Shown: positions 6,283 through 12,882 of the stretch, piece by piece | Layout of the letters: each line of letters opens with the position of its first letter | Position numbering within the stretch: the first letter of the stretch is position 1 | Source: Betaproteobacteria bacterium | Lineage (GTDB): Bacteria; Pseudomonadota; Gammaproteobacteria; Burkholderiales; Casimicrobiaceae | NCBI GenBank assembly: GCA_005883655.1 | Contig: VBDA01000141.1 | Location: 1 to 12,882 of the forward strand | DNA: 12,882 bases | Reading direction: 5' to 3' | Translations under genes and position numbers: made by a program | Notes under the pieces: generated by a model | What the model was told of the DNA's origin: nothing | Databases searched by the model: none | What the model saw: only the letters and a program-made list of their open reading frames with translations

Positions 6283-7040
6283 ATCCCGCGCTTTCTACGT
6301 CCGGTCTGGCACGTATTCGCGAATTCGTCGGCGGGCGCTCGCTTCTCGCGTTCGACATCGACGGAACGCTGGCGCCGATCGTTGCGCGGCCTTGGGATGC
6401 GCACATTCCGGACGAGCTGCAGGTCCGGCTGGCGGCGTTGACCGCAACACGTACGGTGGCGATCATCACCGGACGCGCCATTGCCGATGCGAAGCCCATG
6501 CTGGGGTTTTCCCCGCGCTACCTGATTGGCAATCACGGTGCCGAAGGAGTTCCTGGCTTCGAATCCGCATCCGCCACCTACGCGCGTGACTGCAGCAAAT
6601 GGCTCGAAGAGCTCCGTGGAGACAACGAGGCGTGGCGCGCGAGTCCCGGCATCACGCTCGAGGACAAAGCCTATTCCATAGCGTTTCACTATCGGCAGGC
6701 ACAGCCACGCGAGGCCGCGCTTCGGCTGGTGGAGGAACGCGCGACGCGACTTGTTCCTTTGCCTCGGCTGATCCACGGCAACTGCGTGCTTAACCTGGTA
6801 CCGCGCGAAGCGCCACACAAGGGCGATGCGTTGCGCGCGCTGCTTGCTCATTCCGGATGCGAGCGCTCTTTCTATGTCGGCGACGATGTCACCGACGAGG
6901 ATGTCTTCCGGCTCAAGCTGCCGGCGATGCTGTCGGTGGGCATCGATCCCGAGCCAGGGAGCGCCGCCGATCTTTTCCTGCCGGACCAGGGCGAGGTGAT
7001 CAGGCTCCTCGATGAAGTCACGAAGATGATCGGGCGCTGA
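6279..7040 (+). CDS. otsB: Trehalose-6-phosphate phosphatase
   Basis: OtsB removes the phosphate from trehalose-6-phosphate to release trehalose in the cytoplasm, completing the OtsA pathway. With a GTG start the protein is 253 residues, close to E. coli OtsB (266). HAD-phosphatase motifs are present: FDIDGTLAPI (nucleophile D26, acid/base D28), ITGRAI (motif II region), the lysine of PHKGDAL (K181) and VGDDVTDEDVF (D202, D203, D206) for magnesium binding. The cap region carries GNHGAEG and the YSIAFHYRQA strand typical of trehalose phosphatases. GTG at 6279 is chosen because it gives a 4-base GTGA overlap with the otsA stop, implying translational coupling, and places the DxDGT motif at the usual distance. 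The frame remains open upstream to 6177 inside otsA, but that extension is not family-like. Confidence 0.92.
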   Translation: MNPALSTSGLARIREFVGGRSLLAFDIDGTLAPIVARPWDAHIPDELQVRLAALTATRTVAIITGRAIADAKPMLGFSPRYLIGNHGAEGVPGFESASATYARDCSKWLEELRGDNEAWRASPGITLEDKAYSIAFHYRQAQPREAALRLVEERATRLVPLPRLIHGNCVLNLVPREAPHKGDALRALLAHSGCERSFYVGDDVTDEDVFRLKLPAMLSVGIDPEPGSAADLFLPDQGEVIRLLDEVTKMIGR

Positions 7041-7140
7041 ACGCGAGGCAAACCGTGCGCGGCGTCGTCTCTCGGCGCGTGGAGTGTCGGTGGACCGTGT
7101 CGTTCCGGCGATGCTCACGTTCGCTACGCAGCGTCTTCGT

Positions 7141-8826
7141 TCAGCCTTTTCGCTCAGCGCCCGCTGGATCATGACGCCCGAGCTGACGAATGAGAACGTC
7201 GATCGAGTCTTCCCCGTCCGGAGACTTCAGGCGATGGTCGCGCAGAGTCTGCACGAGTTTGGGTTTGCCGATCGTCTGGTAGTCGGAGCGGATCAGTATC
7301 CCCGCAATGGCCCGCTGCACATTGACCGACTTGGCAAGTGGAAACAAACGCGTCAGTTCTTCCAGGCTTTCGCGATCCGAGAGCCGATAATGGGCGAGCG
7401 TGTCGAGCGCTCGAACCTGCGCGTCCGACCCGTTCATTCGGGCGATCGCCGCCGCGACGCCGCGAAGCTCGGTTGCATCGGCGATCGGCCGATGGTGCAG
7501 GTAAACCTGCGCGATCTGAACTTCATCATCGCTGGAGCTCGACAAGGCGCGAAGGACCCGGGCATGAGCCTCGGTACTTCCCAGGCAGGCGAGCACCGCA
7601 GCGTTCGCGACCTTGCGGGTTTGAGCCGGCGGCAGTTGGAGCCGATGAAGTTCCTGGTCCAATCCATGGTCCTTGTTCAGCGCGCAGACCAGGTCCACAT
7701 CGGCCGAGCCCGAGGTATCTGCCGCCAGCCGATCGCCGATCATGCGTATGAGTTCAGCACGTTGATCGGCGGCTGAAAGCCAGCCCAGGCTGCGCGCAAG
7801 CTCGACCATGCGCGCGCGAACCGCAGGCAGATCGGCATCGCGCGCAAATTCGAGGTACCGCGTCCGTGCGACCTCATCGCGCGTGATCTCGTCGAGCGCG
7901 CGGGAAACCATGGGGACCTGGCGCTCGGTCTCGCTCAACGACGCCGAATATTTCTCGATGTGGTCCAGGAACATGCGTACTTCCGCCATGTCGCGACCCA
8001 TGAGCTCATGGACGAAGCCGAGCTTTTGTGTCACCGACAATCGGTCATCGGAAAAATGGCAGACGTCCCGGCGAAAGCCGGCGTCCGCGTCCGAGTCGCT
8101 CAAGCCGGTGGCGCGCGTCATGGAGCTCGGCGTAAACAGGCCCAGCAGCTTTGAGCTTGTGCGGCCGCTGCCGATCTCGCCGCGAGACCCCGACTGAAAA
8201 TAACGATCCAGCGTCGAGGCTGCCATCGGGCCGAGGGGCGCCTTCGACGAAAACCCATAGATCAGCGGCACATCCTTGAAGATGTGACGCATGCGATCGC
8301 GATTACTTTCGCCGTGGCGCTCTCCCAACACGCGCGACAGGCGATCCGCATCCACCTGAGAGTGGCCGGAACGAACGAGACTTCGCCCGATCTCGCCGGA
8401 CGCGCTTCTCATCGCTTCCGCATTCAGCGTGTTGCAGCCGAAGAGATAGACCTCTTTCAGCTGGCTGAACAATCCAGGGCACGAATCGCTGCACGAGGCG
8501 CGCTCCATCTCGTCGATGGGCAGATACTCACGCGCATCCAGCCGATCCGAATAGAACTCAGTGCCGCCGTCGAAATGGCCGGAGATGAGAAGAACATCGC
8601 AGCGGACATCCGTCCGGCAGGCCGATTCAAGCCAATCGGGCCGACCGCGCTCCACCAGCTCGACAAACTGAAAATCGTCCCGGGGCAGGTTCCGGCGGAA
8701 TATTTCCTTCTCGTCGGGCGAGTTGACCGTGATCGTGCACACGGTCTTCTTGTCGGCGCGTACGTCATGCGAGCCTATGGCGACCAGCAACGCCGCCAGC
8801 AGGGCGAATTTCGTGGAGACAGACAT
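7141..8826 (-). CDS. Large exported protein, paralogue A: His/Cys N-terminal domain plus helical repeats
   Basis: This 561-residue protein is not recognised as a named family. It has a signal peptide (hydrophobic core ALLAALLVAIG, cleavage likely after VRA, residue 24). The N-terminal domain has CDVLLISGHFDGG with His84 after a hydrophobic strand, and LKEVYLFGCNTLN with Cys131 after a second strand. Between them lie Cys112 and Cys116, and later comes VPLIYGFSSKAPLGP (187-200). The order strand-His then strand-Cys resembles clan CD (caspase/CHAT) peptidases, although the usual His-Gly is replaced by His-Phe-Asp-Gly-Gly, so peptidase activity is only an inference. From about 265 to 550 the sequence is all-helical with HEAT-like repeats (for example VQIAQVYLHHRPI, DAQVRALDTLAHY, SVNVQRAIAGILI). 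ATG 8826 aligns with the start of the paralogue; no clear ribosome site is seen. It lies 206 bases downstream of paralogue B on the same strand and is convergent with otsB. Confidence 0.75.
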   Translation of the reverse strand: MSVSTKFALLAALLVAIGSHDVRADKKTVCTITVNSPDEKEIFRRNLPRDDFQFVELVERGRPDWLESACRTDVRCDVLLISGHFDGGTEFYSDRLDAREYLPIDEMERASCSDSCPGLFSQLKEVYLFGCNTLNAEAMRSASGEIGRSLVRSGHSQVDADRLSRVLGERHGESNRDRMRHIFKDVPLIYGFSSKAPLGPMAASTLDRYFQSGSRGEIGSGRTSSKLLGLFTPSSMTRATGLSDSDADAGFRRDVCHFSDDRLSVTQKLGFVHELMGRDMAEVRMFLDHIEKYSASLSETERQVPMVSRALDEITRDEVARTRYLEFARDADLPAVRARMVELARSLGWLSAADQRAELIRMIGDRLAADTSGSADVDLVCALNKDHGLDQELHRLQLPPAQTRKVANAAVLACLGSTEAHARVLRALSSSSDDEVQIAQVYLHHRPIADATELRGVAAAIARMNGSDAQVRALDTLAHYRLSDRESLEELTRLFPLAKSVNVQRAIAGILIRSDYQTIGKPKLVQTLRDHRLKSPDGEDSIDVLIRQLGRHDPAGAERKG

Positions 8827-9032
8827 TGAAAAAGGGCAATCGGACAAAACGGGCGCTAGTATTGCATGGTACCGCGCCTCGGAAAAGGGGTTTTGCGGGT
8901 AGGTCGCCTGGGACCTTGCGCCGAATGCCCGACGTCCGGGCCGCCCTCACAGGCCTTCCGGCCGAGGAAGCGCAATCGGATTGCCTGCCGCGGATGCCAG
9001 TTCGAACCAGAGGGACTTGGAGAAGGAAGAAA

Positions 9033-10691
9033 CTACTGAGCTTGGAGGCGGTGGATAAGAACGTCGATCAGGTCCTGCCCGTTGGAAGAAGGCAGGCGGT
9101 GCCGCTGCAGTGTTTGCACGAGCTCGGGCTTGGCGATCGACTTATAGTCCGAGCGGATCAGAACGCCGGCGATCGCCGTCTGGACACCGGCGGACGCGGC
9201 GAGCGGAAACAAACGCGCGAGCTCCTCCAGACTTTGGGGATCGGACAGTTGCTGGAATGCGAGAGTGTTCAGCGCGCGCACCTGCGCGTTGGATCCATTC
9301 ATGCGCGCGATCCCCGACGTAACTATCCGGACCTCGTTGACGTCTGCGATGGGGTGATAGCGCAAATAAACCTGTGCGAGTTGAACTTCTTCGTCGTTCG
9401 GACTCGTCAGCGCGAGCAAAGCCTGGGCGCGAGCCTCTGCGCTGTCCAGGCATGCGAGCACCGCGGCAGTCGAGACCTTGCTGGCTTGTGTGGGCGACAG
9501 TCGCAGCCGGTCAAGCTCCTGGCTCAGCCCATGGGCCTTGTTCAGCGAACAAACCAGGTCGACTTCCGCCGGAGTCACGGCGCCTCTGGCGATCTGATCG
9601 TTGATCATTTGCATGATCTCGGCCCGTTTCTCCGCCGGCGAAAGCCAGCCTAGACGCGCCGCCAGTTCGAGCATCCGCGCGCGCACTGCAGGCTGATCGA
9701 CGTCGCGCGTGAAGTCGAAGTACCTGGTCCGTGACGCATCATCGCGTGCGATGTTCTCGAGCGCTCGCGAAACCGCGGGCGCTTGCCGGTCGGCCTCGGT
9801 AAGCGACGCAGAATATTGCTCGATGCGGTCGAGGAACATGCGCACTTCCGCCATCTCGCGGCGGAGCAGCTGATGGACAAAAGCGAGCTTCTGCTCTGGC
9901 GATAACCGATCGTCCGAAAAATGACAAACATCCTGCCGGTACGCCATCCGTGGATCCGGGTCGCTCAACCCGTTGGCGACAACCAATGAGTGACCGGAAA
10001 ACTGACTGAGCAATTTGGCGCTTGCACGGCCGCTGCCGACTTCGCCGGCTCCGGCAGATTGGAAGTGGCGACCCAGGAAGGAGGCAGCCGTCGGTCCCAG
10101 CGGCGCAACCGACGAAAAGCCATAGATCACCGGGACGTCCTTGAAGATGAGACGCATGCGATCACGGCTGCTTTCGCCGTGTCGCGCGCTCAAGGCGCGG
10201 GACAGGCGCTCGGCGTCAGCCCGCGAATATCCGGAGCGAACCAGACTGCGCCCGACCTCGGCGGAAGCGCTCTTGAGCGCCTCCGGATTCATCGTGTTGC
10301 AGCCGAAAAGGTAAACCTCCTTCAGTTGCGAAAACAATCCAGGACAGGAGTCGCTGCATGAGACGCGCTCCATCTCGGCGACGGGCAGGTATTCGCGCGC
10401 CTCCAGATGTTCGGAGAAGAATTCGTTGCCACCATCGTAGTGCCCGGAGATAACGAGAACATCGCATCGAATACCCTGACGGCATGCCGACTCCAGCCAG
10501 TCGGACCGGCCGCGCTCCACCAGCTCGACAAACTGATATTTGTTCGGAGGCAAACTCCGGCGAAACGCCTCCTTTTCGTCGGGTGAATTGACAGTGATGC
10601 TGCAGACGGTCTTCTTGTCCGCATTTGCATCGTGCGCGCAGGCGCCAGCCAGCAACGCGGTCAGGAAGAAGAACTTGATGAAAGTCGACAT
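9033..10691 (-). CDS. Large exported protein, paralogue B: His/Cys N-terminal domain plus helical repeats
   Basis: This 552-residue protein aligns along its whole length with the neighbouring 561-residue gene; by eye roughly two thirds of positions are identical. His84 (VLVISGHYDGG) and Cys131 (LKEVYLFGCNTMN) fall at identical positions, and the stretch from Ser111 to Thr133 is identical in both. The signal peptide core is FIKFFFLTALLAGACA, with cleavage likely after ANA (residue 24). The LAGAC segment also resembles a loose lipobox with Cys18, so lipidation is possible here but not in paralogue A, which lacks this Cys. The C-terminal half is helical with HEAT-like repeats (VQLAQVYLRYHPI, NAQVRALNTLAFQ). 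Cys30, 70, 76, 112 and 116 are shared and may form disulfides in the periplasm. Function is unknown. No strong ribosome site precedes the ATG. As the upstream gene of the pair it may carry the promoter for both. Confidence 0.75.
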   Translation of the reverse strand: MSTFIKFFFLTALLAGACAHDANADKKTVCSITVNSPDEKEAFRRSLPPNKYQFVELVERGRSDWLESACRQGIRCDVLVISGHYDGGNEFFSEHLEAREYLPVAEMERVSCSDSCPGLFSQLKEVYLFGCNTMNPEALKSASAEVGRSLVRSGYSRADAERLSRALSARHGESSRDRMRLIFKDVPVIYGFSSVAPLGPTAASFLGRHFQSAGAGEVGSGRASAKLLSQFSGHSLVVANGLSDPDPRMAYRQDVCHFSDDRLSPEQKLAFVHQLLRREMAEVRMFLDRIEQYSASLTEADRQAPAVSRALENIARDDASRTRYFDFTRDVDQPAVRARMLELAARLGWLSPAEKRAEIMQMINDQIARGAVTPAEVDLVCSLNKAHGLSQELDRLRLSPTQASKVSTAAVLACLDSAEARAQALLALTSPNDEEVQLAQVYLRYHPIADVNEVRIVTSGIARMNGSNAQVRALNTLAFQQLSDPQSLEELARLFPLAASAGVQTAIAGVLIRSDYKSIAKPELVQTLQRHRLPSSNGQDLIDVLIHRLQAQ

Positions 10692-11060
10692 CGAATTAGA
10701 GCGAAACTAATCGACGCTTGAACACCCGGCCAGCGAATGATGCGGACTCGCAGAAAAGGTAAATGAAACATCTATGGCGTGCCCTGTGGGCGCGCAATCG
10801 CGCATGCTTGTTGCGGGAGTGTGTCGCATAAGACGACCGGCTTTCCAGATTCCCGGCCTTGTCGTGCTGTCGATGCTGCGATTCTATGGATTTCGTGATT
10901 CGCAGTCCGTCAGTCGCGTTCTTAATTTGCTGTCCGTGGGCGGCCTTTCGGAAGTAGGACACTTCCTTACGTGGGCACGACTGCTCGCCCGCACGCGCCT
11001 CGATCCGACTTCACCAGCTACGATCCGATCTTCGTCCATGTCGGATAGCAGCACAAGACG
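10692..11060. other. Intergenic stretch upstream of the exported pair
   Basis: About 370 bases between the start of paralogue B and the tRNA terminator. The open frame on the plus strand (10774-11148) runs into the tRNA gene and is not credible. The promoter for the exported pair should lie here on the minus strand, but only weak matches were found. ATTAG and CTAAT form a minor inverted repeat at 10696-10712, close to the paralogue B start. Confidence 0.45.
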
Positions 11061-11096
11061 GAAAAGAAAGGCCGTCGGACATTGTCGGACGGCCTT
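11061..11096 (-). terminator. Intrinsic terminator of the tRNA gene
   Basis: Read on the minus strand, AAGGCCGTC and GACGGCCTT form a 9-bp stem (11068-11076 with 11088-11096). It is extended by three more pairs after one mismatch and closed by a 3-base loop. TTTCTTTTC follows at 11069-11061. It begins 8 bases after the 3' CCA end of the tRNA. Confidence 0.8.
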
Positions 11097-11104
11097 GATG
11101 AAAT

Positions 11105-11181
11105 TGGTGGCGAATCAGGGACTCGAACCCCGGACCAAAGGATTATGATTCCTCTGCTCTAACCAGCTGAGCTAATTCGCC
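11105..11181 (-). tRNA. tRNA with CAU anticodon, probably elongator Met
   Basis: The minus strand folds into a complete 77-base cloverleaf with encoded CCA. The acceptor GGCGAAT pairs with ATTCGCC, the D-stem is GCTC/GAGC, and the anticodon stem is GAGGA/TCCTT around the loop ATCATAA (anticodon CAT). The T-arm is CGGGG-TTCGAGT-CCCTG, and the discriminator base is A. CAU tRNAs in bacteria can be initiator Met, elongator Met or lysidine-modified Ile2. The fully paired acceptor end and lack of the initiator's three G-C pairs in the anticodon stem exclude the initiator. Ile2 cannot be fully excluded by eye. The gene is transcribed alone from its own promoter and ends at a strong terminator. Confidence 0.93.
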
Positions 11182-11193
11182 AAAAGGGCGCAA

Positions 11194-11223
11194 ATTATAG
11201 GCGATACCGCAGTTCGCCGTCAA
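11194..11223 (-). promoter_or_regulatory. Sigma70 promoter of the tRNA gene
   Basis: On the minus strand TTGACG (-35) and TATAAT (-10) are separated by 18 bases, followed by a GC-rich discriminator (TTGCGCCC) before the mature 5' end at 11181. A perfect -10 and a GC-rich discriminator are typical of stable-RNA promoters under stringent control; that regulation is family knowledge, not shown here. Confidence 0.85.
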
Positions 11224-11244
11224 AGCGGTCAGCTAACATGGACC

Positions 11245-12018
11245 TTAAAGCCCGGTCGACTTGTGGATCAGCGCAAAATACCAACGGTACGGCAATATCC
11301 GCAGCAGTTTGAGCGTGTTGGTAAAGCGATGCGGGAAGTGAATCTCGAACTTGCCGGCGCGCAAGCCTTGGACGATCGCGGTCGCGGCTTCTTCCGCGGT
11401 GATCAACGCCGGCATCTTGAAATCGTTGTGATCGGTCAGCGGCGTTTTCACGAATCCGGGGTTGATGAGATACACGCCGAGGCCCTTGGGGTGCAGATCC
11501 AGGTACAGCGTCTCGGTGAAATTGATCACGGCCGCTTTCGACGCGCCATAGATCAGCGCCTTCGGCAATCCTCGGTAGCCCGCGACGGAACCGACGATCC
11601 CGATGGCGCCGTGGCGCTGGGCAAGCAATGCCGGCAGCACCACCGCGCATGTTCCGATTACACCGTGAAGATTGGTCTTGAGGAGTGTCATGGCGTTGGC
11701 TTCGGTAAGGTCCCACGCGCGAATCTCGGCATGGGTGCCGGCAACAATGAGTACTAGATCGACACCATCCCAGCGGCTGCGCACGCGTTCCCAGGCCACA
11801 GAAACCTGGGCGCTGTCGGTGTAGTCGAGCGCTTCGACCACCGCTCGCGGGCTCGCTTCTGCGACATCGTTTAGAAGGTCGGCCTTGCGCGCCGACAATG
11901 CAACGCGGGCGCCGGCGGCAAGCAACATTCTCGCGGTTGCCGCGCCAATTCCGGTCGAGGCGCCGATCACCCAGACCCGGCACTCGTCCCATGGCGGGAG
12001 CGCAGGATTGAGCGCCAT
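11245..12018 (-). CDS. Short-chain dehydrogenase/reductase (SDR)
   Basis: This 257-residue protein is a classical SDR, an NAD(P)-dependent oxidoreductase in the cytoplasm. It shows the nucleotide-binding motif VIGASTGIGAA near the N-terminus, ALDYTD and VLIVAGT (the central NNAG region), the catalytic block GSVAG followed by Y-G-A-S-K (Ser, Tyr and Lys of the SDR triad), and INPGFVKTPLT after it. The length is normal for the family. The substrate cannot be read from the sequence. ATG at 12018 is chosen because it forms a TGATG overlap with the stop of the small upstream frame and places the Rossmann motif correctly; longer versions run into the upstream gene. Its position after a CFA-type methyltransferase matches a widespread conserved cluster that combines CFA synthase, DUF1365, DUF2878 or DUF3833 proteins and an SDR, thought to act in membrane-lipid modification. 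Confidence 0.9.
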   Translation of the reverse strand: MALNPALPPWDECRVWVIGASTGIGAATARMLLAAGARVALSARKADLLNDVAEASPRAVVEALDYTDSAQVSVAWERVRSRWDGVDLVLIVAGTHAEIRAWDLTEANAMTLLKTNLHGVIGTCAVVLPALLAQRHGAIGIVGSVAGYRGLPKALIYGASKAAVINFTETLYLDLHPKGLGVYLINPGFVKTPLTDHNDFKMPALITAEEAATAIVQGLRAGKFEIHFPHRFTNTLKLLRILPYRWYFALIHKSTGL

Positions 12019-12182
12019 CAGCGTTTGCGAAGCGCGAGCATGGCGTCGCTTGCTTCCAGGTTCGGCCCAAGCGATATAGCTGCGGCTAGTAAAGGCGGCG
12101 CGTTGGGTTCGGCAGTGGCATAGCACGCGGTCGCGACAAGAAGGAATGCGCTAAGCAGCAACCAGTGTGTACTGGGCGACAT
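12018..12182 (-). CDS. Possible small exported protein between methyltransferase and SDR
   Basis: A 54-residue frame begins MSPSTHWLLLSAFLLVATACYATAE, which reads like a signal peptide or lipoprotein signal with Cys20. It continues with APPLLAAAISLGPNLEAS and ends in a basic tail (LRKR). Its start overlaps the last 32 bases of the methyltransferase gene, and its stop overlaps the SDR ATG in a TGATG arrangement, the pattern of translational coupling. The SDR has no other visible ribosome site, which supports translation of this frame. No family is recognised. It could also be the remnant of a larger DUF2878/DUF3833-type gene known from such clusters, or a chance frame. Confidence 0.45.
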   Translation of the reverse strand: MSPSTHWLLLSAFLLVATACYATAEPNAPPLLAAAISLGPNLEASDAMLALRKR

Positions 12183-12882
12183 CGGTGGTCTCGCTGGCAA
12201 AGCCGGCAGCGCAGTACGCAAGATAAAAGCGCCAGCAGCGAATAAAGCGGTGGTCAAAGTTTTGCGCGCGTACCTTGACGACGTGGGCATCGAAGGCGGC
12301 GAGCCAGCGCTTGAGCGTCTCGGCGTAATCCTGGCCGAAGCTGTGGACGTCGTCAATCTCCAGCCCCGCGGCTTGCACGTGCGCCTCGAACATTTCGGGT
12401 GAGGCCAGCATGCCGCCAGGGAAAATGTATTGCTGGATGAAGTCGCTGGTCTGGCGGTACTGCTCGAAACGATCGTTGGCAATCGTGATGGTCTGAATAC
12501 AGGCGCGCGCGCCCGGTTTTAACGCTTCCCGCAGCGCGCGAAAATAGGCCGGCCAGTAACGTTCGCCTACGGCCTCGAACATCTCGATCGACGCGATGCC
12601 GTCGAACTTGCCGGCAATATCGCGATAATCCTTTATGCAGAATTCGACCTGCGACTGTGGGACTGTCCGAGCCACGCGCTCCCGCGCGTATCCCGTCTGC
12701 ACATCGGAGAGGCTGACCGCGGTCACGCGGCAACCGGCTCGCGCTGCGCATGCGGCGAAGCCGCCCCACCCACACCCGATCTCCAGCAAGTGCGCCCCAG
12801 CCTTCGGCGCGAGCTGACGCAGAACGCGCTCGTATTTCGCTTCCTGCGCCGAAGAAAGCGACCGCGACATGTCACCGTTGAA
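12151..12882 (-). CDS. Cyclopropane-fatty-acyl-phospholipid synthase-like methyltransferase (5' end outside window)
   Basis: The C-terminal 243 residues are present; the frame is still open at the window edge (FNGD before MSRSLSSAQ), so the internal Met at 12870 is not the start. The enzyme class transfers a methyl group from SAM to double bonds of membrane-lipid acyl chains. Visible features are the SAM-binding motif LLEIGCGWGGFA, the acidic IEMFEAVGERYW block matching the E. coli Glu239 region, IQTITIAND, QQYIFPGGMLAS and FGQDYAETLKRW containing the conserved Tyr. At the position of E. coli His266 (LHTIG), a ligand of the active-site bicarbonate, this protein has Gln (IQTIT; codon 12493-12495). 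This suggests the CFA-like subgroup that sits in clusters with SDR genes, and the exact product may differ from a cyclopropane ring. It is followed by a small overlapping frame and the SDR, likely one operon. Confidence 0.88.
   Translation of the reverse strand, partial: FNGDMSRSLSSAQEAKYERVLRQLAPKAGAHLLEIGCGWGGFAACAARAGCRVTAVSLSDVQTGYARERVARTVPQSQVEFCIKDYRDIAGKFDGIASIEMFEAVGERYWPAYFRALREALKPGARACIQTITIANDRFEQYRQTSDFIQQYIFPGGMLASPEMFEAHVQAAGLEIDDVHSFGQDYAETLKRWLAAFDAHVVKVRAQNFDHRFIRCWRFYLAYCAAGFASETTDVAQYTLVAA

Noticed and set aside
6171..7172. 333-codon open frame on the minus strand opposite otsB
   Set aside because: It lies antisense to otsB, which has clear HAD motifs; the translation is Arg-rich with no domain. 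Long antisense frames are common in GC-rich genes.
7084..7776. 230-codon plus-strand frame after otsB
   Set aside because: It is antisense to paralogue A, whose translation is supported by full-length alignment with its neighbour.
8826..9653. 275-codon plus-strand frame antisense to paralogue B
   Set aside because: It covers a clearly conserved coding region on the other strand, and its translation has no recognisable features.
10774..11148. 124-codon plus-strand frame
   Set aside because: Its 3' part is the antisense of the tRNA and its terminator; there is no ribosome site and no recognisable domain.
11105..11181. An integration site with a mobile element at the tRNA gene
   Set aside because: No integrase, no insertion-sequence ends and no repeated tRNA 3' segment were seen in the window.
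11195..12070. 291-codon minus-strand frame overlapping the SDR gene in another frame
   Set aside because: It runs through the tRNA promoter and lacks domains, while the SDR frame has all family motifs.
1..12882. CRISPR array or insertion sequence
   Set aside because: No regularly spaced direct repeats, transposase frames or terminal inverted repeats were found by eye.

Overview
The window is GC-rich DNA from a Gram-negative proteobacterium, most likely a betaproteobacterium. The evidence is the family content (a lipoprotein signal with a Leu-Thr-Ala-Cys lipobox, entericidin, YqjD/YqjE-type proteins, CsbD, OtsA/OtsB, a CFA-type methyltransferase) and a tRNA gene with encoded CCA. The lineage is inferred from gene content and base composition; it was not checked against a database.

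Layout. (1) Positions 1-3436, plus strand: the tail of an unidentified gene, then a run of very small envelope or stress genes. These are a DUF1328 membrane peptide (261-428), a YqjD/ElaB-like protein (873-1187), a YqjE-like holin-superfamily membrane protein (1198-1569) and a third gene in the YqjK position (1586-1954). They are followed by an entericidin-like lipoprotein (2048-2194), a CsbD protein with a good sigma70-type promoter and an attenuator-like leader (2529-2729), a periplasmic protein with two C-x10-C repeats (2796-3185) and a small DUF2188-like protein (3230-3436). (2) Positions 3437-4044 form a roughly 600-base leader without a convincing gene. (3) Positions 4045-7040, plus strand: trehalose synthesis. 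otsA encodes a GT20 synthase fused to an N-terminal two-helix membrane sensor-like module, and it overlaps otsB by 4 bases. (4) Positions 7141-10691, minus strand: two tandem paralogous genes for large exported proteins of unknown function. Each has an N-terminal domain with a conserved His and Cys on hydrophobic strands, resembling a caspase/CHAT (clan CD) layout, and a C-terminal helical-repeat region. (5) Positions 11061-11223, minus strand: a complete tRNA(CAU) unit with promoter, gene and terminator. (6) Positions 11245-12882, minus strand: the C-terminal part of a cyclopropane-fatty-acid-synthase-like methyltransferase, a small overlapping ORF with a signal-like N-terminus, and a short-chain dehydrogenase joined by a TGATG overlap.

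How it fits together. In enterobacteria, relatives of most plus-strand genes (YqjD/ElaB, entericidin B, CsbD/YjbJ, OtsBA) belong to the general and osmotic stress response. This half of the window therefore reads as an envelope-stress and osmoprotection cluster ending in trehalose synthesis. The minus-strand methyltransferase/SDR pair fits a membrane-lipid modification operon. The tandem exported pair is the least explained part and the best candidate for something undescribed.
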